From positions 569,817-633,816 of the forward strand of contig NZ_JOFL01000006.1 in the NCBI RefSeq assembly GCF_000719265.1: a stretch of 64,000 bases of DNA, given 5' to 3'. The stretch's first letter is position 1. Each line of letters starts with the position of its first letter. The position numbers and the translations under genes are program-made. The stretch is from Streptomyces roseoverticillatus. GTDB lineage: Bacteria > Actinomycetota > Actinomycetes > Streptomycetales > Streptomycetaceae. The notes beneath the pieces were generated by a model. It saw nothing but the letters and a program-made list of their open reading frames with translations, was not told the origin of the DNA and made no database searches. This document shows, in pieces, positions 25,103 through 62,147 of the stretch.

Positions 25103-27871
25103 GTGGAATTCCGGCTGCTCGGCACGGTGGCGATCTGCACCGAGACCGGCGACATCCCGCTCGGCCCCGCCAAACGGCGCAGCCTGCTCGCCGCACTGTT
25201 GCTGAGGCCCAACTACCCGCTCTCGGTCGAGCAGCTGACGGCGGCTCTCTGGGACCATGAACCGCCGCTCCACGCCCGCGGAGTCATCCAGGGCCACGTG
25301 TCGAGGCTGCGGAGCTTGCTGACGGCCGCCGGCGCCGGGACGTACGGGGCCGAGCTGATCACCCAGGGCGCGGGCTACGTCCTGCGGATGCCCGAGACGC
25401 TGCTGGACGCGCACCGCTTCGAAGAGCTGGTGGCCCTGGCCCGAGAGCAGCGCGCCCCGGCCGATGCCGTGGCGACGTACCAGGAGGCGCTGTCGCTGTG
25501 GCGGGGGCCCGCGCTGGCCGACGCGTATCCGAGTCCGCCCCTCCAGGCCGCCGCGCACGCGCTGGAGGAGCTCCGGCTGGCTTCGGTGGAACAGCTGGCC
25601 TGCGGTTACACCCGGCTGGGCGAGCACGCCCGGGCCGCCGCCGTGCTCCGCGCGGAGGCATGCGCCCATCCGCTGCGCGAATCGCTGTCCGCCGCCCTCA
25701 TGGGGGCGCTCCAGAGGGCGGGCCGCCGCTCGGAGGCGCTCGACTGGTTCCATCGCACCCGGCGGTTGCTCGCCGACGAACTGGGCGTGGACCCGGGCCG
25801 GGAACTGGCGGACGCCTACGCCTTCGCCTTGCGCGGCGGGGAGGGAGACGTATCGGGTGACAGGACGACGGCCGCCACCGCGGTTCCGGATCCGTGCCCG
25901 GCCACCGCGGCGCACGCCCCGCTCCCCGCCCCCGTACCGGCCGCCGTTCCCCATGCCGGTGCGCCCGATCTGCTGCCGCGCGCGCCGCGCGGCTTCCACG
26001 GGCGGGCGGCGGAGCTCGCCGCCCTGTCCCGGGCCACCGCGGGCGAGGCGCCCGTCTGTCTGGTCACCGGGCCCGCCGGGGTCGGGAAGACGGCCCTCGT
26101 GTTGCATTGGGCACACCACGGCCGCGCCGGATTCCCCGACGGGCGGCTCTACGCCGACCTGCGCGGCTTCAGCGACACGGGCGAGCCGGCCCTCATCGAG
26201 GTGCTGCGCGATTTCCTGCCGGCGCTCGGTGTCGCGCAGCACCGGATACCGGAGTCGGCGAACGGCGCGGCCGCGCTGTTCAGGTCGCTCGCCGCCGGCC
26301 GTCAGCTCCTCGTGGTGCTCGACAACGCGCGCGACTCCGAGCAGGTCAGGCCGCTCCTGCCGGGCGGTCCCCACTGCGTCACCGTCGTCACCAGCAGACA
26401 CCGGCTGCCGGGGCTGATCGTCACCGACGCCGCCCGTTCCGTTCCCGTGGACGTGCTCGGGCCGGAGGACGGCACGGCGCTCCTCGCCGGTGTGCTCGGC
26501 ACGGAACGGGTGCTCGCGGAGCCGGTGGCCGCGCGACGGCTGGCCGAGCTGTGCGGCGGGCTGCCGCTCGCGCTCCGGGTGGCCGCCGCCAGACTGGTGC
26601 AACGGCCCGGCTGGTCGCTGGGCGCGATGACCGCCGAGCTGTCCGACGAGACGCGCCGGCTGAGCCTGCTGGACGTGGAGGACACCGGCGTACGAGCGGC
26701 GCTGCGCCTGACGCTGCAGCAGCTCCCCGGGCACGTCTCCCGTCAGTTCGCCCATCTCGGCCGCCACCCCGGCACGCACGTCGACCGGTACGCGGCGGCG
26801 GCCCTGGCGGGCACGGACCCGGCAGTCGCCGAGACCGCCCTGGAGCGGCTGGCCGTCGCACACCTCGTCACGGAGACGGCGCCCGGCCGCTGGACACTGC
26901 ACGACCTCGTACGGCTCTACGCCCGTGGCCTGGACGCCGGGCCCGACGCGCTCAAGCGCCTGCTCGACCACTACATCGTCACGGCCCTCGCGGCCGTGGC
27001 GGCGGCCGAGCCCGGCAACGAGGATTGCTTCCCGCTGCCGGCGGACTTCCTGCCGCCCGCCGCCGTACGGGAGTTCGGTGACCGGTCCGCCGCCGTGGCC
27101 TGGTACGCGGCCGAGCGGGACGACCTCGTGCAGGCGGTGGCCGCGGCGCGCGCCGCCGGACTGCACGGCAGGATCTGGCGGATCGTCCTGACGCTGTGGC
27201 CGCTGATCGTGTGGCGCGTGCGGGACGGCTGGGTCCCGCTCCTGGAGACCGGGCTCGAGGCGGCACGGGCCGACGCCGATCAGTACGGCGAGTCGCGGGT
27301 GCTGAACGTGCTCGGCTGGGTGCTGATCGAGGAAGGGCGCGTCGAGGAGGCGCTGACCCGCATGGGGGCCGCCTCCGCGCTCGCCTCCCGGGCGGGCGAC
27401 CTGAACGCCGAGGCGAACGCGCTGATCGTCCTGGCCATGGCGCAAGCGGCGCTCGGCGCCCCGGACGAGGCGGCGGAGGGATGCGAGCGGGCGGTGGAAC
27501 TGGCCCGCGAGGCCGGCGACCGGACCATCGAGCGACTGGCCCTGCAGCACCTCGCCCGGCACCGGGTCGACGCCGGCGAATGGCGCCCGGCCCTCGACAC
27601 GGCGACCGAGGCCCTCGCCTTCGACGACCGGTCGCCCACGGCCGACGTGCCCCGGATGCTGCTGCTCATGGTGAAGGGAGAGGCGCTGCTCGGGCTCGGC
27701 GACGAGGCCGAGGGCATCCGTCAGCTCGACCTGGCGGCCCGGCTGGCGGAGTCGTCCGGCTACGAGGACGGAGAGGTACGGGCACTCGGTGCGCTGCTGC
27801 GGGTGTCGGCGGACGAGGGGTTCCGGGCACGGTACGACGCGGCGCTGGGGCGGCTCACGGCCCGTCCGTGA
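25103..27871 (+). CDS. AfsR-like SARP regulator (OmpR-type wHTH, BTAD, NB-ARC ATPase, TPR)
   Basis: This 922-residue transcriptional activator has an OmpR-type winged helix at residues 1-90 (VEFRLLGTVAI start, LSVEQLTAALW, GHVSRLRSLL). The bacterial transcriptional activator domain spans about 95-240. An NB-ARC/STAND ATPase spans about 290-560, with Walker A GPAGVGKT near residue 325 and Walker B LLVVLDNARD. C-terminal TPR-like repeats follow from about residue 700. GTG at 25103 follows GAGGAGG. SARPs bind 11-bp-spaced direct repeats and recruit RNA polymerase; the large STAND type responds to nutrients or signals. Exactly such repeats lie 142 bp past its stop, ahead of the peptide/P450/JmjC genes, so it probably activates them. 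It could also act on the polyene cluster. Confidence 0.95.
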   Translation: MEFRLLGTVAICTETGDIPLGPAKRRSLLAALLLRPNYPLSVEQLTAALWDHEPPLHARGVIQGHVSRLRSLLTAAGAGTYGAELITQGAGYVLRMPETLLDAHRFEELVALAREQRAPADAVATYQEALSLWRGPALADAYPSPPLQAAAHALEELRLASVEQLACGYTRLGEHARAAAVLRAEACAHPLRESLSAALMGALQRAGRRSEALDWFHRTRRLLADELGVDPGRELADAYAFALRGGEGDVSGDRTTAATAVPDPCPATAAHAPLPAPVPAAVPHAGAPDLLPRAPRGFHGRAAELAALSRATAGEAPVCLVTGPAGVGKTALVLHWAHHGRAGFPDGRLYADLRGFSDTGEPALIEVLRDFLPALGVAQHRIPESANGAAALFRSLAAGRQLLVVLDNARDSEQVRPLLPGGPHCVTVVTSRHRLPGLIVTDAARSVPVDVLGPEDGTALLAGVLGTERVLAEPVAARRLAELCGGLPLALRVAAARLVQRPGWSLGAMTAELSDETRRLSLLDVEDTGVRAALRLTLQQLPGHVSRQFAHLGRHPGTHVDRYAAAALAGTDPAVAETALERLAVAHLVTETAPGRWTLHDLVRLYARGLDAGPDALKRLLDHYIVTALAAVAAAEPGNEDCFPLPADFLPPAAVREFGDRSAAVAWYAAERDDLVQAVAAARAAGLHGRIWRIVLTLWPLIVWRVRDGWVPLLETGLEAARADADQYGESRVLNVLGWVLIEEGRVEEALTRMGAASALASRAGDLNAEANALIVLAMAQAALGAPDEAAEGCERAVELAREAGDRTIERLALQHLARHRVDAGEWRPALDTATEALAFDDRSPTADVPRMLLLMVKGEALLGLGDEAEGIRQLDLAARLAESSGYEDGEVRALGALLRVSADEGFRARYDAALGRLTARP

Positions 27872-28012
27872 CCGCGCGTCGGTGGGGCGGCGGGGTGGCG
27901 AGGGAGGCGGGGCCGTGGGACGCGCGTGGACGGAACACCGGTCCGTGGGCTCCTGGGCGTGGTGCGGCGCGGCGCCGGCGCGGCTGACGGCCCCGAAGGG
28001 GAACGCCGCCGG

Positions 28013-28056
28013 ACGTGAGCGGGACATCAGCCGAACGTGAGCGGAACATCAGCGGG
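28013..28056 (+). promoter_or_regulatory. SARP binding region: four 11-bp direct repeats
   Basis: Four direct copies with exact 11-bp spacing: ACGTGAGCGGG, ACATCAGCCGA, ACGTGAGCGGA and ACATCAGCGGG (two 22-bp repeats). SARP activators bind heptamers at 11- or 22-bp spacing about 8 bp ahead of the -10. Here AAGATG begins 8 bp after the last copy and could be that -10. The transcript would have a leader of about 170 nt before the peptide gene. The rest of 27,872-28,244 holds a GGGGGCCCC-type hairpin followed by TTTT near 28,111-28,128 and no other gene. Confidence 0.6.
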
Positions 28057-28244
28057 CCGGGCAAAGATGAACGGATCGCGGGAACGCACCGCGAGATCCA
28101 CATCTTTACCCGGGGGCCCCGCGCTTTTGGTTAGGGTCCGGGTTTGGATGAAGTCGTTCGGTTTCCCGACCGGAAAGCCGAATTTCAATGATGGTGCGGG
28201 CACTCCTGTTTCGTCGTGCCCGTAATCCTGGGAATGGAGGAACC

Positions 28245-28328
28245 ATGAAGATGGTCAAGGCGTTTGTGAAGCGGTTCAAGAAGGACGAGGACCTCGCCAA
28301 CCACGCGTGGGTGCTGCACGTCATCTGA
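28245..28328 (+). CDS. Probable RiPP precursor peptide, 27 residues
   Basis: A tiny gene with ATG at 28245 and GGAGG 5-9 nt upstream. The N-terminal half is strongly basic and amphipathic (VKAFVKRFKK). An acidic DEDLA turn follows, and the peptide ends NHAWVLHVI. A charged helical leader with a short hydrophobic/aromatic tail is the layout of precursors matured by P450 enzymes. From memory, tryptorubin-type (atropopeptide) precursors share this size and a similar leader, but with a Trp/Tyr-rich tail. Here the tail has one Trp (residue 22) and two His (20 and 25), giving a W-x-x-H core. The P450 gene begins 78 bp later, after a hairpin, and a JmjC oxygenase gene follows. An alternative is a leader peptide for attenuation, but the ribosome site and context favour a precursor. 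Confidence 0.75.
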   Translation: MKMVKAFVKRFKKDEDLANHAWVLHVI

Positions 28329-28336
28329 CGCACCGC

Positions 28337-28377
28337 CGCCGGCGGAGGCCGCGGCCGTGCCGCTGCCTCCGCCGGCG
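28337..28377 (+). terminator. Strong hairpin between the precursor and P450 genes
   Basis: A perfect 13-bp GC-rich stem (CGCCGGCGGAGGC and its complement, 28337-28349 and 28365-28377) with a 15-nt loop starts 9 bp after the peptide stop. It has no T-tract, so partial termination or 3'-end stabilisation is more likely than full stop. Either would give more precursor mRNA than enzyme mRNA, as is common in RiPP operons. Confidence 0.6.
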
Positions 28378-28406
28378 CTGCTCTCCGCCTGCCGCGGGGG
28401 AACGCA

Positions 28407-29495
28407 ATGCATCGCCAGGTCAATGGAGACGGGATTCTCGTGGAAGAAATGGCACCGGCGGCAGTGCGCGGCCATTCCGTCGTGTACGCCCCGCGGATTC
28501 AGGAACTGCTGGCCAGAGAAGAGAAAGTGTTCCGGATCGACGCGACCACGGTCGGCGTCTCCGACTGCGACCTGATGGCCGAGATCGTCGCCGCGCGCCC
28601 CGTGCTGGCGACGGAGCGCTCGGTCTACAAGCCCGCCGCAGGGGCCGAGATCCACCACGACAGCGCGACACGGACGATCCGCGCGCTGGGGCAGGACGTC
28701 ATGGCGGGCATCCGGACTCCGCCGCCCCCGGCGCGCGGGCTCTCCGGCGCCTGGCCCTACGCGCCCACCTCCTACCTGAGGCGGTGGCTCTTCTCGTCCG
28801 ACCCCCTGCCGGTCTCCCTGTTGTCGAAACGCGGCGTCACGCGCTCCGACACGCTCTCCCGGATCGTCGACCGCGCCGTCACCGTCTGGCCCGGATCCCC
28901 TGCCGGGGGCGGGTGCACCGCGCTGGCCGAGCAGATACGCGGCGCTTCCGGCACCCGGGACAGGAAACAGGCCATCGCGCTGTACCGGCGAGCGACGGCC
29001 ACCCTCTGCGACGGCGTGGCCGCCCTGGCCGGCAACGCCCTGTGGCTCATGGGGCCGGCACGGGAGGAAGAGGGAGCCCGCGCCGATCTCACCACGGTCC
29101 TGTGGGAGACGCTGCGGCTCCTCCCGCCCGCGTGGATGCTGTATCGCAAGGGCGGGGACGCGTACACCGGACTGCACCCCGAGATCCGTCCCACGGACAA
29201 CGTCGCGCTCTTCCCACTCCTGATGCACCGTCATCCGGACTACTGGTCCGACCCCCTGGAGTTCCGGCCCGAGCGGTGGGCCGGGGTGGCGGACCCGGAG
29301 AAGACGCCCGGGTTCATGCCGTTCGGCTTCGACGGTGCCCGCTGCTGGGCCAAGCACCTGGTCGTGCCCCTGGCCGAGCGCCTGCTGACCGTCGCCTTCG
29401 ACAACCGGCTCGTCATCCGCAGCCCGCAGCGGGACGCGGAGGTCCCCCTGCGCTCCCTGCTCTCCGTGCGGTTCGACGCGGCAACCGGGGCGTGA
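28407..29495 (+). CDS. Cytochrome P450, likely peptide-modifying
   Basis: This 362-residue P450 is shorter than the usual 400 or so. The heme-ligand loop is FGFDGARCWAKHLV, with the Cys at residue 313. The K-helix ExxR is in WETLRLLPPAW near residue 233, and a PERW-type motif (FRPERWAG) follows. The I-helix region (ATLCDGVAALAGNAL) lacks the usual A/G-G-x-D/E-T, which often marks P450s that make radicals for C-C or C-N coupling rather than hydroxylation. ATG at 28407 has GGGGGAA upstream. It lies between a 27-residue peptide gene and a JmjC-oxygenase gene on the same strand, so it is predicted to cross-link the peptide's Trp22, perhaps to His25. No ferredoxin gene is nearby. Confidence 0.92.
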   Translation: MHRQVNGDGILVEEMAPAAVRGHSVVYAPRIQELLAREEKVFRIDATTVGVSDCDLMAEIVAARPVLATERSVYKPAAGAEIHHDSATRTIRALGQDVMAGIRTPPPPARGLSGAWPYAPTSYLRRWLFSSDPLPVSLLSKRGVTRSDTLSRIVDRAVTVWPGSPAGGGCTALAEQIRGASGTRDRKQAIALYRRATATLCDGVAALAGNALWLMGPAREEEGARADLTTVLWETLRLLPPAWMLYRKGGDAYTGLHPEIRPTDNVALFPLLMHRHPDYWSDPLEFRPERWAGVADPEKTPGFMPFGFDGARCWAKHLVVPLAERLLTVAFDNRLVIRSPQRDAEVPLRSLLSVRFDAATGA

Positions 29496-29558
29496 CCGGC
29501 GCCACGCCGCCCGCCTCCCGCCGCGAGCACCGAACACCCTGACACCACGGGAAACACC

Positions 29559-30566
29559 ATGGAATCGCCCACGCTGGCCGGCTGGGTCGGCGACGTCACG
29601 AGCTTCACCGGCCGCCAGTGGCAGCGCGAGCCCGCCGTCTTCACGCCGGAGACGCTCGCCTCGCCGTTCGGCCTCGACGAGCTGGACGCCGCCTTCGACG
29701 GAGGACTGCTGCGCACCCCCTACCTGGAGATGGTCCGCTCCGACAAGGTCGTCGTCCCGCCCGCTGCCTACACCACATCACGCGTGGTCAACGGCACGAC
29801 GCACCATGGCTTCGCCGACCGCGCGAAAGTCGTCGCACTCCTGCGCTCAGGGGCGACGCTGCTCCTGCGCTGCGTCGATCAGTGGCACCGCCCGACGGGC
29901 GACCTGGTGGCGCGGTTGACCGAGGAGCTCGGCCGCCGCGTGGAGGCATTCTTCTTCGTCACACCCGCCGGCGGTCAGGGGCTCGCGGTGCACCGTGACG
30001 ACGCCGACGTGTTCGTCCTCCAGGCGGCCGGACGCAAGACCTGGTACGTCCACGACGCACCGGCGGTGGCGGACTGGTCGCTGGGAGAGCTCCCGGACGA
30101 CGAACGCTCCCCGCTGCTCCTGCACAGCGTCCTCGAGCCCGGCAGCGTGCTCTACGTCCCGCGCGGCTTCGCGCACCGCGCGGTGGGCGCCGCCGGACTG
30201 TCCGCCCACCTGTCGCTGACGATCCGCGACGTCTCCCTGCAGGACCTGCGCACGGCCCTGGAGCAGCAGTTGTCCGAAGGGCTGGACCTCCCGGCGCGCC
30301 CGCTCGGCGAGACGGCGATCGCCGACGCCTGCGCCACGCTGCTCAGCCACGCCCGGGCGAGGCTCGACACGATCGCACCGGAGGACCTGCTGGCCGCCGC
30401 ACGGGCCGCGCAGGCGAGGCAGCCGGTCGCGACGCCGCAGACGGAGACGTTCGCCGAGACGGCCCGGAACTGGCCGGACGGCGGAGCCGGCGCCGGGCGT
30501 GCCGGGCCGGCGTCCGTCAGCCGCACGTGGCGCCGGTTGCGCGACGCGGCACGCAGCGCGCGCTGA
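29559..30566 (+). CDS. JmjC/cupin (ribosomal-oxygenase-like) Fe(II)/2-oxoglutarate oxygenase
   Basis: This 335-residue protein of the JmjC Cupin_4 type (the YcfD/NO66/MINA53 group) has the iron site HRD in LAVHRDDADVFVLQAAGRK near residue 148 and the distal His in VPRGFAHRAVGA near residue 205. GRKTWYV is the conserved strand after HxD. The C-terminal winged-helix-like region is reduced, and the tail is Ala/Arg-rich. Relatives hydroxylate His or Arg on ribosomal proteins. Here, directly after a P450 and a small peptide gene, the likelier substrate is a residue of the peptide, with His20 or His25 the best candidates by analogy. Start ATG 29559 has a weak GGGAAA site. A housekeeping role is the alternative. 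Confidence 0.85.
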   Translation: MESPTLAGWVGDVTSFTGRQWQREPAVFTPETLASPFGLDELDAAFDGGLLRTPYLEMVRSDKVVVPPAAYTTSRVVNGTTHHGFADRAKVVALLRSGATLLLRCVDQWHRPTGDLVARLTEELGRRVEAFFFVTPAGGQGLAVHRDDADVFVLQAAGRKTWYVHDAPAVADWSLGELPDDERSPLLLHSVLEPGSVLYVPRGFAHRAVGAAGLSAHLSLTIRDVSLQDLRTALEQQLSEGLDLPARPLGETAIADACATLLSHARARLDTIAPEDLLAAARAAQARQPVATPQTETFAETARNWPDGGAGAGRAGPASVSRTWRRLRDAARSAR

Positions 30567-30710
30567 CGCACAGCCATGGCGTTGGCGGCCGACGGCGGAG
30601 CCACCGCCCTGGGGCGGGGCCGGGAGCTCGTGTCCGCCGACGGCGTGACGCGAGACGGCCGGGCCGGGCGGTTCGGCGGGGGACCGTTCGGATGCTCAGC
30701 TCGATACCGG

Positions 30711-31994
30711 CTACCAGAACTGCGGGCGCCATTCGAAGAGCAGGATGGTCGCGTCGTCCCGCAGCTGGTTGCGCTGGTAGTCGAGGATGGCGTGGATGAG
30801 CAGCCGGAGGACCTCGGCAGGGCGCTGGCCGGCGGCGGAGGAGCGGATGATGAAGTCGGTGAACCGGTCCAGGCCGAACTCCGCACCGTCCGCGTCGCGG
30901 GCTTCCACGACGCCGTCGGTGTAGAGCAGGACGCAGTCGCCCGGTTCCAGTGTCGTCTCGTGAACCTGCCGGGTTGCCGGGACGAGCTGGCCCGCCAGGC
31001 CGATCGGCGGCTGCGGAGGGCTGTCCAGCACCCCGCCCAGCACCCGCTCGGCCCGGATCAGCAGCGGTGGGGGATGACCGCAGTTGACCCAGCGCAGCAC
31101 CCCGGTGAGCGCGTCGAGCCGGCACAGCACGCCGGTGCAGAAGTGGTCGGGCAGCCACTGGGCGAGGGCCTGGTCCACGGAGCCGACGATGTCGGCCAGG
31201 TCGCCACCGCCGCGGCGGGCGTTCCGCGCCGCCGCCATGGCGACCGACGTGGTCAGACCGGCGACCAGATCGTGGCCCATGGAGTCGAGGATCATGGTGT
31301 GCAGTACGTCCTTGACCACCGAGTGGTCGAAGGCGTCGCCGGCGACGTCGTACGCCGGCTCCAGGACCGCGGTCGAGACGCACCTGCTGCTGCCGATGGT
31401 GTGGGACGGCAGGAAGGCCCGCAGCATCTCGGTGGGCAGCCGCATGGTCGCGGTGCGGGCGCGGGCCGCGAGCCAGTCGCTGTAGGTGCGCTTGGAGGTG
31501 ATCAGCATGGCGAACAGAAAGGCCAGCATCCGGCTGCGGCGCATCCGCACCCCGTCGAGCGAGGGCATGCGCACCCCCAGCACGCCCAGCCGCTCCGCAC
31601 CGTCGACCAAGGGCATCCAGACCATCACGTCTTCGTCGGCATCGGCCACTCGCGGAGTGACCGTGCGGTACGCCCAGCCGGCCAGCGAACGGTCCACCGG
31701 CAGCGGCTCCAAGGCCTCGTCGAGCGGGATCAGGAGCTGTTGCTGCAGGTCGACGAGGTAGACCAGCGCGGTGCCCAGGCCGAGGGCCGAGGCGCACCGG
31801 TTCGCCAGGTCGGGCAGTTCGAACGGCAGGGCCGTCTGCGCCTCGGCGATCAGCTCTTCCAGCCGGTTCTCGTCGACGGCGGTGTCGGAGCCGGCGGACG
31901 CATGCGGCGGGTCCGGCACGGAGATCACCCCTTCCGTTCCCAGTCTCACACCGATCCCGGCCGCTCTCATGTCGGGCACGATCCCACTGATCAC
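30711..31994 (-). CDS. GAF plus PP2C/SpoIIE-type serine phosphatase
   Basis: This 427-residue protein has an N-terminal GAF-like sensor (about 45-165: ALVYLVDLQQQLLIPLDEAL, VMVWMPLVDGAERLGVLGV) and a C-terminal PP2C_SIG domain (about 205-420). Metal-ligand motifs are visible as YDVAGDAFDH, LDSMGHDLVAGL and YTDGVVEARDADG. Such phosphatases dephosphorylate anti-anti-sigma factors and so switch on alternative sigma factors. The start is uncertain: GTG 31994 is the longest, and ATG 31970 is possible. It is convergent with the JmjC gene and divergent from the dehydratase gene, so it marks the left border of the polyene cluster rather than belonging to it. Confidence 0.9.
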   Translation of the reverse strand: MISGIVPDMRAAGIGVRLGTEGVISVPDPPHASAGSDTAVDENRLEELIAEAQTALPFELPDLANRCASALGLGTALVYLVDLQQQLLIPLDEALEPLPVDRSLAGWAYRTVTPRVADADEDVMVWMPLVDGAERLGVLGVRMPSLDGVRMRRSRMLAFLFAMLITSKRTYSDWLAARARTATMRLPTEMLRAFLPSHTIGSSRCVSTAVLEPAYDVAGDAFDHSVVKDVLHTMILDSMGHDLVAGLTTSVAMAAARNARRGGGDLADIVGSVDQALAQWLPDHFCTGVLCRLDALTGVLRWVNCGHPPPLLIRAERVLGGVLDSPPQPPIGLAGQLVPATRQVHETTLEPGDCVLLYTDGVVEARDADGAEFGLDRFTDFIIRSSAAGQRPAEVLRLLIHAILDYQRNQLRDDATILLFEWRPQFW

Positions 31995-32153
31995 GGTGAG
32001 TCGTAGCGCCGGATCCCTCCGTTACGCCCGCTGCCCGCGCCCGAAGACTCTGAAATTCCGTAGCCCGCTCCGTGATTCCGTGAGCCTGCCGACCGTTGGG
32101 TGAGGACTTGCGGCCCTCGACCGGCTTTGTCCGTGGCAGTGAAAGGGGACCGA

Positions 32154-33191
32154 ATGTCCAAGCGCGCGCTGATCACCGGAATCACCGGCCAGGACGGCTC
32201 TTACCTCGCCGAGCATCTGCTCGCCGAGGGCTACCAGGTGTGGGGCCTGACCCGAGGGCAGGCCAACCCGCGCAAGGACCGGGTGGCCAAGCTGATACCC
32301 GATCTCTCCTTCGTGGACGGCGACTTGATGGACCAGGGGAGCCTGGTGTCGGCCGTGGACCTGGTGCAGCCGGACGAGGTCTACAACCTCGGGGCCGTGT
32401 CCTTCGTGCCCATGTCCTGGCAGCAACCGGAGCTCGTCACCGAAGTCAACGGCACCGGGGTGCTGCGCATGCTCGAAGCGATCCGGATGGTGAGCGGGCT
32501 GGGCAAGTCCACGGGCGGAGGCGACGGCCACGGCCACATCCGCTTCTACCAGGCCTCCTCCTCGGAGATGTTCGGGAAGGTGGTGGAGTCGCCGCAGAGC
32601 GAGCAGACCTCCTTCCATCCGCGCAGCCCCTACGGGGTGGCCAAGGCCTACGGCCACTACATCACCCAGAACTACCGCGAGTCCTACGGGGTGTTCGGGG
32701 TCTCGGGGATCCTCTTCAATCACGAATCGCCCCGCCGCGGTGCGGAGTTCGTGACCCGGAAGATCTCCCTCGCGGTGGCGCAGATCAAGCTGGGCCTGCA
32801 GGACAAGCTGCTGCTCGGCAACCTGGACGCGGTGCGCGACTGGGGCTTCGCGGGGGACTACGTCCGCGCGATGCACCTGATGCTGCAACAGGACAAGCCC
32901 AGGGACTACGTGGTGGGCACCGGCCGGATGCACTCGGTGCGGGACGCCGCGCGCATCGCCTTCGAGGCCGCGGACCTGGACTGGGAGGAGCACGTGGTGG
33001 TGGACCCGGCGCTGGTGCGGCCCGCCGAGGTCGAGACGCTGTGCGCCGACTACGGCGACGCCCGCCGGGAGCTGGGCTGGGAGCCCGCGGTCGGCTTCGA
33101 GGAACTGATGCGGATGATGGTGGAGTCCGACCTGCGGCAGGCCGGCCTCGAGCGTGACCACGGCGAGCTGCTCGCCGCGGCGAGCTGGTAG
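32154..33191 (+). CDS. gmd: GDP-mannose 4,6-dehydratase (mycosamine pathway)
   Basis: This 345-residue extended short-chain dehydrogenase has [13 protein letters not shown] (TGxxGxxG) at the N-terminus, the active-site SSSEMFG and the YGVAK (YxxxK) catalytic pair near residue 163. It converts GDP-mannose to GDP-4-keto-6-deoxymannose. The [20 protein letters not shown] segment matches my memory of the polyene enzymes NysDIII/AmphDIII. ATG at 32154 has GAAAGGGG 6 nt upstream. It is followed on the same strand by the giant PKS gene, the same order as nysDIII-nysI. The product would be transaminated to GDP-mycosamine and attached to the macrolide; those later enzymes are not in this window. Confidence 0.95.
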   Translation: MSKRALITGITGQDGSYLAEHLLAEGYQVWGLTRGQANPRKDRVAKLIPDLSFVDGDLMDQGSLVSAVDLVQPDEVYNLGAVSFVPMSWQQPELVTEVNGTGVLRMLEAIRMVSGLGKSTGGGDGHGHIRFYQASSSEMFGKVVESPQSEQTSFHPRSPYGVAKAYGHYITQNYRESYGVFGVSGILFNHESPRRGAEFVTRKISLAVAQIKLGLQDKLLLGNLDAVRDWGFAGDYVRAMHLMLQQDKPRDYVVGTGRMHSVRDAARIAFEAADLDWEEHVVVDPALVRPAEVETLCADYGDARRELGWEPAVGFEELMRMMVESDLRQAGLERDHGELLAAASW

Positions 33192-33227
33192 GGCTCGCCG
33201 GAAGACACCTGCTCACCCCCATCGCGC

Positions 33228-33312
<85 letters not shown>

Positions 33313-33495
33313 CGACTCTACGGGTTTCCGTGGACACGCCCGCCGAGACTGGGCGCGTGGTGTGAGGGAAGCCGAGCAGTGCCCCGTGCGGGGCCTCCAG
33401 ATGACTCATTCGCTGTGGGAAAGCCGTCCCGGGTACCGGATGCCCACATCGAAATCCCCTGCTGTCCGTCGGTCTTGAGATGGGTTGAGTTGAAC

Positions 33496-62136
<28,641 letters not shown>

Positions 62137-62147
62137 AAGAACGGACC

